Origin: Gemmatimonadaceae bacterium
GTDB lineage: Bacteria > Gemmatimonadota > Gemmatimonadetes > Gemmatimonadales > Gemmatimonadaceae
Reading direction: 5' to 3'
Length of the DNA stretch: 64,000 bases
Assembly: GCA_025934775.1 (NCBI GenBank)
Contig: JAICWO010000013.1
Coordinates: 103,275 to 167,274 of the forward strand
A program made the position numbers and the translations under genes. Shown one piece after another: positions 52,355-60,419 of the stretch; position 1 is the first letter of the stretch; each line of letters opens with the position of its first letter. Below the pieces are notes generated by a model. The model saw nothing but the letters and a program-made list of their open reading frames with translations. It did no database searches and had not been told where the DNA came from.

Positions 52355-53061
52355 GCGACCTCCCGGATCATCATCGTCGCGATCGCGCGCTCGAGGTTCA
52401 CCTGCCGCGTGCGTCCCTTCAACTCCTCGACGGTGCCGGCGAAGCGCACCACGCCCTCGAGCAGAAACACGACGTCGTCGCAGATCTCCTCGAGCTCGGC
52501 CATGATGTGCGACGTCACGATCACCGTGCGCCCGCGGGCGCGCTCGGCGAGAATCTTGTCTTTCAGCGTCGCGCTCGAGGCGGGATCGAGGCCGGCCGTC
52601 GGCTCGTCGAGCACGAGAAGCTCCGGCTCGAAGAGAAACGCCGTGGCCGCGTTCACCTTCTGGCGCGTTCCACCGGACAGCACGCGCAGCGGTTGATCGA
52701 GCACCGCGCGGAGATCGAAGCGTTCGATCAGCGATTCGTCGCCGCCGCGAGGCATCGCGCGAACGCTCCGCAACAGCGTGAGCAACTCGGCCGCCGTCAG
52801 ATTCTCCGGGAACTTTGCGATCTGCGGCATGTAGCCGATGCGCGAGCGGTAGCTCACGTCGCGATCGACCGGAACCCCGTCGAACGCAATGAGGCCGGAG
52901 TCCGCGCGCGTGAGGCCGAGCAGGATCTTGATCAGCGTCGTCTTCCCTGCTCCGTTCGGGCCGACGATGCCGGTCACTCGCGCGGCGCCGATGTCGACGT
53001 CGATGCCGCGGAGCACCTCGTTCCGGCCGAAGCGCTTCATGAGAGCACAGGTTCGGATCAT
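52351..53061 (-). CDS. nosF: NosF, ABC ATPase for NosZ copper-site assembly
   Basis: A 236-residue ATPase: Walker A GPNGAGKTT, Q-loop in GYMPQIAKFPENLTAAELL (the NosF-typical sequence), signature LSGGTRQKVN, Walker B LLVLDEPTAGLDP, and H-loop TSHIMAELEE. The context between nosD and nosY and the MPQ..FPE.LT pattern set it apart from other ABC ATPases. ATG overlaps the nosD stop (ATGA) and its stop overlaps the nosY start. Confidence 0.94.
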   Translation of the reverse strand: MIRTCALMKRFGRNEVLRGIDVDIGAARVTGIVGPNGAGKTTLIKILLGLTRADSGLIAFDGVPVDRDVSYRSRIGYMPQIAKFPENLTAAELLTLLRSVRAMPRGGDESLIERFDLRAVLDQPLRVLSGGTRQKVNAATAFLFEPELLVLDEPTAGLDPASSATLKDKILAERARGRTVIVTSHIMAELEEICDDVVFLLEGVVRFAGTVEELKGRTRQVNLERAIATMMIREVA

Positions 53062-54284
53062 TGAATTCTCCGCATGGCCGGCCGTGCATCCACGACCGAC
53101 TCCGGTGTGAGCGCCGGCAGCGCGCGCTCGGCAGCGTCGAGCAGGTCGACGAAAGCGCTGCGCAGCATGAGCAGCGCGGGTTGATTGTGCTCGACGAGCA
53201 CGGAGAAGAGGCGCACCGGCCGATAGGGGATGTCGCCCACGCCGTCGCGGTTCAGGTCGTAGCCGAGGTACGCCTGCCAGTAGTTGCCATCGAACGTCGT
53301 CGTCTCGCCGCGGCCGTTCGCGGCGACGTCGAACGTGTTCCCGGCGAAGTTGTTGCGCGTGAACCGGCCGTCGAGCGTGCTGGCGTCGAGGCGCAGCGCC
53401 CACCCGTTGTCGATGAAGTCGTTGTGGTCGGCGATGATGCGATTCGCGCCGTCGGCGAGGAGCCCGATGGTGTTGCGCCGGATCACGTTGTCCACGAGCC
53501 GGGCGTCGCTGATCTCCTTGAACAGCAATCCGTACGAGGCGGCGCCCCAGTTGTCCTCGAAGCGATTGCCGATCATCGTCACGCGCTTCGTGTACATGAC
53601 GGCGACGCCGGAGCCGTTGTGGCGGAACTCGTTGCCCAGGTACTCGCAGTCGTCGGAGTACATGAAGTGCAGCCCGTAGCGAAGATTCCCTTCGCTCACG
53701 TTGTTCCGAATCGTCGAGTTGTGAACGAACTCGAAGTAGATGCCGTCGCGCTGGCCGGAGATGTGGTTGTCGGCGATCGTGATGCGCCGCGACGACCAGA
53801 GATGGATGCCGGTCCCCGCCGTCGACTCCGATGTCGCGTGGCCGACGATCACGTTGTGCTCGATCAGGCAATCGGTGGTGTTCGCCAGGTAGATCGCGAA
53901 AAAGCCGTTCTCCACGCGATTATCCTGAATCACACAACCATGCGAATCGCTCACCTTCAGTGCGGCGCGATCGTCGACGAAGCTCGTGCCGACGTTGCGG
54001 AGCACGAACCCGCGAACGGTGACGTCGTCCGCCTTCACGAGAATCAGACCGTGTGTACCCCGGCCGTCGAGCACCGGCATGCCGTCGCCGACGAGCTCGA
54101 GACGCTTGTCGATGACGACGGTCGATTCCGCGTAGAGACCGGCGTGCACCACGATTCGCGTGCCGGGCGTCGCGGCGGCGACCGCCGCGGCGATCGTGCG
54201 CGTCGCACCGGACGGCGAGACGTCGATCTGCTGCGCGCCGAGCGGCGTCGCGAACGCGATCAACAGGGCGAGATAGGCTTTCAT
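53058..54284 (-). CDS. nosD: NosD, periplasmic copper-binding beta-helix maturation factor
   Basis: A 408-residue protein. The signal peptide ends TPLGAQQ. The body is a right-handed beta-helix with NosD landmarks: GLILVKADDVTVRGFVLRNVG, ENGFFAIYLANTTDCLIEHNVIVG, RDGIYFEFVHNSTIRNNVSEGNLRYGLHFMYSDDCEYLGN, and FDGNYWQAYLGYDLNRDGVGDIPYRPV. Together with NosFY it helps build the CuZ cluster. ATG overlaps the stop of the unknown membrane protein upstream (ATGA). Confidence 0.95.
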   Translation of the reverse strand: MKAYLALLIAFATPLGAQQIDVSPSGATRTIAAAVAAATPGTRIVVHAGLYAESTVVIDKRLELVGDGMPVLDGRGTHGLILVKADDVTVRGFVLRNVGTSFVDDRAALKVSDSHGCVIQDNRVENGFFAIYLANTTDCLIEHNVIVGHATSESTAGTGIHLWSSRRITIADNHISGQRDGIYFEFVHNSTIRNNVSEGNLRYGLHFMYSDDCEYLGNEFRHNGSGVAVMYTKRVTMIGNRFEDNWGAASYGLLFKEISDARLVDNVIRRNTIGLLADGANRIIADHNDFIDNGWALRLDASTLDGRFTRNNFAGNTFDVAANGRGETTTFDGNYWQAYLGYDLNRDGVGDIPYRPVRLFSVLVEHNQPALLMLRSAFVDLLDAAERALPALTPESVVDARPAMRRIQ

Positions 54285-54889
54285 TGCGGCTCGCTCCAAT
54301 CGGCGACCGGCCGCGGTTCGCGGCGATACGCGAGAACGAGCGCCGCGACGCCGAGCAGGAAGGCGACGCCGGCGAGCACACCGCCCACGTCGGGAACCGA
54401 GACCGCCGTGAAGTTGAGCAGTTGCTTGCTGCCGATGAGCGGCGGTTGATAGCTCATCCCGGGCACTTTGATGATCGCGTGCTCGAGATCGAGGTGGTGG
54501 CCGTAGTCGTACTCCCAGTGCCAGAAGTCGATGAGCCCGATCACGGCCACCGTCGCGAACGCGCCAAGCCACACCGACAGCAGCTCGCGGCGCCCGATGA
54601 GCGCCACGAGCACTGCGGCCGCGGCCAGCGCGGCGATCGCATACGGAATGATGTGGAGCTCCGGAATCGATTCCGGCTCGATGCGCTTCATGCCGATGTA
54701 GTGATTGAGCTCGTTGATGTTGTCGAGATCGTGCTCCCGCTGGCCGCGCACCGTGTTCGCGCTGATCTTCATCCCGAGCCCTTCCGGGTACTGCGGAGCG
54801 ATCAACTGAATGCGCCAGAGGGGCGCCGCCAGCATCAGCGCGAGCAGCGCCGATGCCAGCAGCAGAAGCACGCGAGATGCACGAGACAT
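54281..54889 (-). CDS. Unknown membrane protein conserved in position between nosZ and nosD
   Basis: A 202-residue protein with about four helices: LLLLASALLALMLAAPLWRI, IPYAIAALAAAAVLVALIG, LLSVWLGAFATVAVIGLIDFW, and GGVLAGVAFLLGVAALVLA. Between them is a polar section with metal-capable residues: FWHWEYDYGHHLDLEHAI and IKVPGMSYQPPLIGSKQLLNF. The start APLWRIQLIAPQYPEGLGMKI is striking. It lies 2 bases after nosZ, so it is nos-specific. I cannot name it; His/Met-rich patches suggest copper delivery or electron supply, which is a guess. Confidence 0.85.
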   Translation of the reverse strand: MSRASRVLLLLASALLALMLAAPLWRIQLIAPQYPEGLGMKISANTVRGQREHDLDNINELNHYIGMKRIEPESIPELHIIPYAIAALAAAAVLVALIGRRELLSVWLGAFATVAVIGLIDFWHWEYDYGHHLDLEHAIIKVPGMSYQPPLIGSKQLLNFTAVSVPDVGGVLAGVAFLLGVAALVLAYRREPRPVADWSEPQ

Positions 54890-54891
54890 GA

Positions 54892-56886
54892 TCAGCGCGC
54901 CTTCGCGGGTTCGGAGAGCTGTTGCTGCGCCTTCTTGCTCACGTTCGCCGTCAGCGCGACGGTCGAACCCGCCGGCGATACGCGGAGGTAGCCCTGCATC
55001 TCCTGATGCAGCGCCGAGCAGAAGTCCGTGCAGTAGAACGGGTAGATGCCGACGCGCGTGGGGATCCACTGGAGCGTGCGCGTCTCGCCCGGCTGGAGAA
55101 TCAGCTCGGACGTGTTGGCGCCGAGAATCGCGAAGCCGTGCAGGATGTCCCAATCCTGCTCGATGTTGGTGACGTGGAAGTACACCGTATCGCCCAACTG
55201 CACGCCTTCGATGTTGTCCGGCGCGAAGTGACTGCGGATCGCGATCATGCGAACGTCGACGCGTTTTCCCTTCCGCGTGATCCCGCCGTCGCTCTCGCTC
55301 CTCGTCACGTCGGGATTCCCGTTCTGCGCGAGGTTGCGGAACTTGAGCTGCTTGTCCCGGATGAGGCTCGCCGGAATCGCCTGCGCGTAGTGCGGCTCGC
55401 CGATCGTGGGGAAGTCGAGCAGCAGTTTCATCTTGTCGCCGCTGATGTCGATGAGCTGCGCCGACTGGAACATTTCCGGGCCGGTCGGGAGATAGCGATC
55501 CTTGGTGATCTTGTTCATCGCCACGAGGTACTTGCCCCACGGCTTCTTGCTGTCGCCGCCCGGAATCATCAGGTGGCCGATCGAGTAGTAGGTGGGAATG
55601 CGATCCACGACTTCCCACGTCCCGAGCTTCCACTTCACGACCTCGGACGAGATGAACATCGAGGTGTACGCGTAGCCCTTGCCGTCGAACTCCGTGTGGA
55701 GCGGGCCGAGCCCGGGCTTCTGCACCTCGCCGGCGATCACGGCTTCGTACTTGAGCACGGGGATGCCGTCGACGACCTTCTCGAAGGCCTTGTCGGCGAT
55801 CGCTTTTTTCAACTTCGTGAATGAGTGAACTGGAATGACCGTGGCGAGCTTGCCGCCGGCGACGATGTATTCGCCGGTCGGGTCGATATCGACGCCGTGC
55901 GGCGACTTGGGCGTCGGCAGATAGTAGACGACGCCGTCGCAATCCATCGGATTCAGCAGCTTCACGCTGTGCATCGTCTCGACCTTCGCGATGCCGGACG
56001 ACGGATCGACGTAGTTGTGGTCGTACTCGGACGGAAACGTCTTCGCCTTGCCGGCGGCGACGCACTCTTCGGCCTTCCTGTAGTTCACCGCGGCGACGTA
56101 GTCCTTGTCGTTCTTCGACGCGTTCTCCTCGAGCTTGGTGTTGGCTTCCTCGCTATTGTAGGAGGTGAAGAAGAACCAGCCGTCCGACGGACCCTTGCCC
56201 GCGTGGCCGAGATCGTAGTTGTAGCCGGGCATCAGGATCTGGAACGCGATGTCCATCTTGCCCGGTTGGTCCGCCGTGATGAACGACAGCGTGCCCCGGA
56301 AGTTCTGCTTGTAGCTGTCGATCGGGACGTCGCGATTCGGAATCGGCACGCTGAAGCGCGTGGCCGAGACGATGTACTTGCTGTCCGGCGTCGTGAACGG
56401 CGACGCATGGCCGCCGGCCGCGTTCGGGATCTGGAGGATCTCGTCGGTCTCGAAGCGGGTGAGGTCGATGCGCGCGACGCGCGGCGTGTTGTTCGCGTTG
56501 ATGAATAGCCAGCGGCCGTCGGGCACGCCGTCGGTCATCGACATCTCGGGGTGATGCGAGTCATCCCACGGGACCGGGCCGAAGGTCGTTTGCAGCATCG
56601 CCTTCGTCTCTTCCGAGTAGCCGTAGCCGTTCTCGGGGTTTTGTGAGAAAACTGGTATGACCTTGAGGAGTCGCCCGGAGGGCAGGCCGTAGACGGACAC
56701 CTGTCCGCTGAAGCCGCCGGACATGAAGGAGTAGAACTCGTCGTAGCTGCCCGGCGGGACGTAGACCTTGATCGCCGCATCGTTGCCGACGAGCGTCGTG
56801 GCCGGTGCGGTGCGGCAGGCGAAGAACGCTCCGCCGGCGAGTGCGGTGGCGACGGCCGCATACACGATGCGCCGAGTGGGAGACAT
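54892..56886 (-). CDS. nosZ: Clade II (Sec-type) nitrous oxide reductase
   Basis: A 664-residue periplasmic enzyme reducing N2O to N2. The N terminus is a Sec-type signal (RRIVYAAVATALAGGAFFAC; no twin-Arg motif), typical of clade II. The CuZ propeller supplies His ligands in DDSHHPEMS (His111, His112), GGHASPF, SPHGVDIDPTG, VHSFTKL, PLHTEFDGKGYAYTS, and IGHLMIPGG. The C-terminal CuA domain has Cys619, Cys623, His627 and Met630 in CTDFCSALHQEM. Located 8 bases after the rrf2 stop, so regulator and enzyme share a transcript. Confidence 0.97.
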   Translation of the reverse strand: MSPTRRIVYAAVATALAGGAFFACRTAPATTLVGNDAAIKVYVPPGSYDEFYSFMSGGFSGQVSVYGLPSGRLLKVIPVFSQNPENGYGYSEETKAMLQTTFGPVPWDDSHHPEMSMTDGVPDGRWLFINANNTPRVARIDLTRFETDEILQIPNAAGGHASPFTTPDSKYIVSATRFSVPIPNRDVPIDSYKQNFRGTLSFITADQPGKMDIAFQILMPGYNYDLGHAGKGPSDGWFFFTSYNSEEANTKLEENASKNDKDYVAAVNYRKAEECVAAGKAKTFPSEYDHNYVDPSSGIAKVETMHSVKLLNPMDCDGVVYYLPTPKSPHGVDIDPTGEYIVAGGKLATVIPVHSFTKLKKAIADKAFEKVVDGIPVLKYEAVIAGEVQKPGLGPLHTEFDGKGYAYTSMFISSEVVKWKLGTWEVVDRIPTYYSIGHLMIPGGDSKKPWGKYLVAMNKITKDRYLPTGPEMFQSAQLIDISGDKMKLLLDFPTIGEPHYAQAIPASLIRDKQLKFRNLAQNGNPDVTRSESDGGITRKGKRVDVRMIAIRSHFAPDNIEGVQLGDTVYFHVTNIEQDWDILHGFAILGANTSELILQPGETRTLQWIPTRVGIYPFYCTDFCSALHQEMQGYLRVSPAGSTVALTANVSKKAQQQLSEPAKAR

Positions 56887-56894
56887 GACGGACC

Positions 56895-57344
56895 TCACGT
56901 GACGTGGAGAAGTGGGTGATGCATGAGCGGCCGCGGCGCGCTGGTGCACGGCGGCGCGACGAGCTCGGCGATCGTCGTCGTGGCGAAGAAGTGGTCGATG
57001 GCCTGGGCGGACGGCAGCCACCGGTGATGCACGGGGCAGCCAGGATTCTGTCCGCACGGCCCCAGGCCGAGGAGACAACGGCGCGCCGTCGCCGGCGCGA
57101 ACGCGTGCGTGATGTCGATCAGCGTGATCGAATCGGCGGCGCGACCGAGGCGGAATCCGCCGCTCGGCCCGCGCGTCGACGAGAGCAGTCCGACGCGCGC
57201 GAGCGCGCCGAGCGTCTTCCCGAGGTAGTTGCGCGGCAGCTCGAGCGATCGCGCGAGCTCCGACGCGCGGACGGCCGACGGATCCCGTGCCGCGATGAAC
57301 AGCATGGCACGTACGGCGTATTCCGTCGTTTGCGACAACAGCAT
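56895..57344 (-). CDS. Rrf2-family regulator (NsrR/IscR-like) leading the nos operon
   Basis: A 149-residue winged-helix regulator: MLLSQTTEYAVRAMLFIAARD (family start), recognition region ELARSLELPRNYLGKTLGALARVGLLSSTRGPSGGFRLGR, and three Cys in CLLGLGPCGQNPGC, the position and spacing (x6, x5) of the 2Fe-2S or 4Fe-4S ligands of Rrf2 proteins such as NsrR. It could sense NO, O2 or iron. A GGAG site precedes the ATG. As the promoter-proximal gene it likely autoregulates the nos operon. Confidence 0.9.
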   Translation of the reverse strand: MLLSQTTEYAVRAMLFIAARDPSAVRASELARSLELPRNYLGKTLGALARVGLLSSTRGPSGGFRLGRAADSITLIDITHAFAPATARRCLLGLGPCGQNPGCPVHHRWLPSAQAIDHFFATTTIAELVAPPCTSAPRPLMHHPLLHVT

Positions 57345-57483
57345 TCGCGCTCCGCATCGAAGACGCGATGATCATGCGAGAATCCGAATTGCCAAACAGT
57401 CCGGCAGGTCACTCGCCGTGTGTCGGAGAAATGCTGACAGGGGGCCGGGGTGATGGCGCGGCGGCGTGGGATGCTGAAACGCG

Positions 57484-57521
57484 AAAGGCACCGCAACGAC
57501 GGAAGTCGTTGGGGTGCCTTT
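57484..57521. terminator. Strong intrinsic terminator upstream of the nos operon
   Basis: A stem of 17 pairs with one G-G mismatch: 57484-57492 and 57494-57500 pair with 57513-57521 and 57505-57511, around a GGAA loop. T-rich sequence follows on both strands (TTTATTT on plus, TTTC on minus). It separates the tRNA-like remnant and TonB-C-like gene from the rrf2 promoter region. Confidence 0.8.
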
Positions 57522-57532
57522 ATTTCGGGACG

Positions 57533-57562
57533 AGCTGAACCTCCGACCGTACGCCTATCAGG
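57533..57562 (-). pseudogene. tRNA-Ile-like remnant (T arm to anticodon loop)
   Basis: 26 of 30 bases match positions 58861-58890 of the intact tRNA-Ile gene, covering T loop, variable loop and anticodon loop (CTGAT kept). The anticodon stem no longer pairs, and the flanking acceptor and D-arm sequences do not fold as tRNA. It lies directly ahead of a strong terminator on the same strand, as a real tRNA would. Confidence 0.45.
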
Positions 57563-57631
57563 AAAGACTAATGTGGTACACGGTCCGGCAAGGAGGGGGG
57601 CCTGTGGCGGATGCCTCGCCGTTCCCCACCA

Positions 57632-58471
57632 TTACGGCGTCGCTAGCCGCCGCGCGATGTGATCGTGCGTCACCCGCAAGATCCTCTGAATGTCGGCGAA
57701 CGTCGTGGTGGAGTCGTTGTTGTAGTCCATTAGCCAGTGCTGATAGTCGGGATGATGTGGCGTCACGTCGTCCATTGCCGCTCGTGCATCGTCCATCACC
57801 AATCCACGATGATCGAATGATCCCGCCACCTGAAGCGTCGAGAGCTCCAGCGCGCAGTACAAGCTCACCGCCTGAGCGCGTGGCGGACATTGGCGGTCGT
57901 CGGCACGGTTCCAGCGTGCGGGCGAGTCGAGCAGGCCGCTCGCACGGTCCGCGATGCGCAGATCGAGCGCGGCAAGTTCGCGCGGGGACAGATCCTGTCT
58001 CCCCGGCTGATACGGGTCCACCACCTGCGCGCGCCCTTCGCCCAGGCGAAAGTCCCAGACCACTTCGCCCGAGCCCTTTACCACCGCATCACTGTCATCG
58101 TAGAAGGGCATATATCGCGCGTCCTTGAGGGCGCTGAGCACGGCGTTCGCCATGAGCGTGTCGGGCGCCTCGACCACGCGCGCGGATTGAACTCGCGCAA
58201 GCGGGCTCGTTGTGGTGTTCGGCGCAACCACCACGGCGACGACCACGCGACCGGTATGCTTGGCAGCGATCGACGCGGACGGGTATGCTGGCGTCGTGTA
58301 CACGCTCGCGTCGGCACGAAGGCGCGCTCCGTCGACGTCAACGGACGCGGCGGGCTTGAGCGGTCGAGCCCTGACGACTTCTGCCGGTGCTTGCTGTGCT
58401 CGGGCCGCCGGGGCCTTCGTCAGAGCAGCGGCGCCTAGGATCACGATCGTCGTACCGAACGTTCTCACCAC
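57632..58471 (-). CDS. Exported protein with TonB-C-like domain, function unknown
   Basis: A 279-residue protein with a GTG start. The signal peptide (IVILGAAALTKAPAARAQQ) is followed by a domain at about 60-135 with the pattern of a TonB C-terminal fold: YPSASIAAKHTGRVVVAVVVAPNTTT, VQSARVVEAPDTLMANAVLSALKDARYMPFYDD. There is no N-terminal membrane anchor, so it is not a classical TonB. The second half (about 160-279) has no recognised motif; a few Cys (RQCPPR, YCAL) and DYQHWLMDYNNDSTTTF stand out. It lies between the tRNA-Ile gene and the tRNA-like remnant, all leftward. Confidence 0.72.
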   Translation of the reverse strand: MVRTFGTTIVILGAAALTKAPAARAQQAPAEVVRARPLKPAASVDVDGARLRADASVYTTPAYPSASIAAKHTGRVVVAVVVAPNTTTSPLARVQSARVVEAPDTLMANAVLSALKDARYMPFYDDSDAVVKGSGEVVWDFRLGEGRAQVVDPYQPGRQDLSPRELAALDLRIADRASGLLDSPARWNRADDRQCPPRAQAVSLYCALELSTLQVAGSFDHRGLVMDDARAAMDDVTPHHPDYQHWLMDYNNDSTTTFADIQRILRVTHDHIARRLATP

Positions 58472-58802
58472 GGGTGGCTCACGGTCACGGATGGTCGTTA
58501 GACGCCGGCGGTGGTGAAACCGTTCAGACGCGGGCGCAACAACGCCCGCGGATCAGGCACTCCGAATGACGCCGCGCCTCGATGAGAGGACTTCCGCTCT
58601 GAGATCAGTCCTTGCGAACCAGTCCGCGGTGGCTTGCTTCGGCCCTGGAACGCGAGGGGATATGGATCCCTGGCTCGCGACCCCTGCCGGCGACTTTTAC
58701 GGGCCCCGTTGGGAGCTTCCGCGCGATCGCTCGCCGATCTCGTTGGACGAGCAGCGAGCATCGCGTGCGCGGCGTTAGGCACGTTCCAGTCTTGTCGCCA
58801 AG
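58472..58802. other. Intergenic region upstream of the TonB-C-like gene
   Basis: About 330 bases without a convincing gene. It has one perfect 7-bp hairpin (58530-58536 with 58543-58549). No promoter consensus was recognised. Confidence 0.5.
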
Positions 58803-58840
58803 CAAAGCAAAACGCCGCAAGCAGCGAAGTACTTACGGCG
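58803..58840 (-). terminator. Terminator of tRNA-Ile
   Basis: On the minus strand, a 9-position stem (58840-58832 with 58821-58813, one mismatch) is followed by TTTTGCTTT. It lies 8 bases downstream of the tRNA 3' end. This shows that the tRNA transcript ends here and is not continued into a 23S gene. Confidence 0.75.
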
Positions 58841-58847
58841 CTGATAG

Positions 58848-58921
<74 letters not shown>

Positions 58922-59306
58922 CAAAAACCGGTCATCCTGAGCCTTGAAACCTAAGCGGCACAAGCGCTTCGGTCAATTGCGGCCCGCGACGCATCTAGCA
59001 CGACCGTCACCGGTTTCCGAGCTCCCGACCCGTCCGCATCCCCGCGCCGCTCGACATCCGAGCGGAACCTTCTTCGCCACGTCCGCCACGTCCATCGTCG
59101 CAACATCCTTACGATTCAGGATGCGGCGGTGCATCCCGAACGCGCCGGCGTAATCCGAGTTGTTGGTGAAGATCTTCAGGGTGTCGCCCGACCGCGGCAG
59201 ATACCTGACCGCCCGCGGACGCACTCAATCCATCACCGAGCAGCCGAATATTAGAAGCCTCTGATAAGCAGCGGCCTCTCCACTCTCCACTCTCCACCCT
59301 CAACTC
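58922..59306. other. Intergenic region between the beta-barrel gene and tRNA-Ile
   Basis: 385 bases. A leftward ORF of 83 codons (58973-59224) has no ribosome-binding site, signal or recognisable domain and is not called. Near 59275-59310 there is a short tandem CCACTCT-like run overlapping the 3' end of the beta-barrel gene. The tRNA promoter must lie at the left end but no consensus was recognised. Confidence 0.5.
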
Positions 59307-60419
59307 TCACTCATCCCGATTCACCCAACTCATCACATCGAACGACTGCGACCACTGGATCGCCAGCGCGTGCCCGCCGGTCATGTACGACGTCGTGTGC
59401 GGCCACCACCGGTCCGCTCGAATCGACGCCTTGAGCAGCGTGGTCGAGGTGACGCGGTAGCCGACCCCCACTTCGCCATCCGCGAAGTCGCTCAGCTTCG
59501 CGAGCCACGCCGACGTCCCGGTCGGCCGAATGAACGGGTAGTCGTTTCGCTCCGCGCGACCTGCGATGAAGAAGCGCGGCGTGAACGTGTACTTCACTTC
59601 GCCGTAGTACGCGAGCCCGGTGATCGGCGAGCGTCCGGGGATGTCGAACGAGCCCCGCGCGATCTCGGCGCGCGTCTCCAGATAGCCATGAGCAAACTCT
59701 ACATCGCCGGCGAGCACGCGCTGGTCGTAGTCGCTCCACGCGCGGCCGGCGAGATACGCCGGGGCGATCTGGCTGTCGAGGTACGAGCCCGCCGTGAACG
59801 AGCCGCCGACGCGGAAGCCGGTGAATGGCGTGAAGCCGCCGCCGATCGCCGGCCGCGCGCGCGGCGTCGGCTTCGGCTGGTAGCCCTCGTGCGACGTCGG
59901 CAGCGAGACGAGCGCCGCGCGGTAGTCGAAGTGCGTGAACTCCCCCGAGACTTCCGCGCCGTACGGGTAATCGAGCGAATACATGTCGGGGGAGCCGATC
60001 AGCGGGTTGCGCGTCGAGAACCGGCGCGCCGCGAACGTGCCGACGACCGGCACCAATCGTCCAACGTCGGCGGTGAACGCGCGCGATCCGACGTAGCGCA
60101 CGCCGAACTGGTCGCTGTGGACCGCGTATTCATCCTGCGCGCGCGCGGATCCGGTCTCGCCTTCGCCCTGCGCGTACAGCACGATGTGCGGAATCGGCTC
60201 GATCGCGCTCCACAACTGCAGCCGTCCGACCACGCCCGGTTTGCCGTTGTTGCGCGTCAGCAAGCTCGACGTGTTGTTGGTGGACCAGCCCTCGCCGTCG
60301 GCGATGCCCTGTAGCAGGAGCGAGCTTTGCGCGCGCGCGGCGGTCGGTCTCCCGAGCAGCCCCGCCGCGACGACCGCCGCGGCGACCCCCGCGCGAACGT
60401 AGCGATCAATCCGCGGCAT
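59307..60419 (-). CDS. Outer-membrane beta-barrel (porin-like) protein
   Basis: A 370-residue exported protein with a signal ending PTAARAQS. The mature chain is a run of amphipathic strands alternating aromatic and small residues (HIVLYAQGEGETGSA, FGVRYVGSRAFTADVGRLVPVVG, VSGEFTHFDYRAALVSLP, EVKYTFTPRFFIAGRAERNDYPF). The last strand, ALAIQWSQSFDVMSW, ends close to an aromatic residue as in outer-membrane barrels. Its start overlaps the stop of the hybrid kinase gene by 14 bases, so it is the third gene of that operon. Confidence 0.82.
   Translation of the reverse strand: MPRIDRYVRAGVAAAVVAAGLLGRPTAARAQSSLLLQGIADGEGWSTNNTSSLLTRNNGKPGVVGRLQLWSAIEPIPHIVLYAQGEGETGSARAQDEYAVHSDQFGVRYVGSRAFTADVGRLVPVVGTFAARRFSTRNPLIGSPDMYSLDYPYGAEVSGEFTHFDYRAALVSLPTSHEGYQPKPTPRARPAIGGGFTPFTGFRVGGSFTAGSYLDSQIAPAYLAGRAWSDYDQRVLAGDVEFAHGYLETRAEIARGSFDIPGRSPITGLAYYGEVKYTFTPRFFIAGRAERNDYPFIRPTGTSAWLAKLSDFADGEVGVGYRVTSTTLLKASIRADRWWPHTTSYMTGGHALAIQWSQSFDVMSWVNRDE

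Noticed and set aside
57345..57483. ATGATCAT palindrome and TTGGCA box before rrf2
   Set aside because: Only 8 bp symmetrical and no matching -10 element at proper spacing; too weak to call a promoter or operator.
58973..59224. 83-codon leftward ORF between tRNA-Ile and the barrel gene
   Set aside because: No ribosome-binding site, domain or favourable codon pattern; likely intergenic.
59275..59310. Tandem CCACTCT-like repeats
   Set aside because: Too short and irregular for a CRISPR or functional repeat; simple sequence at a gene end.
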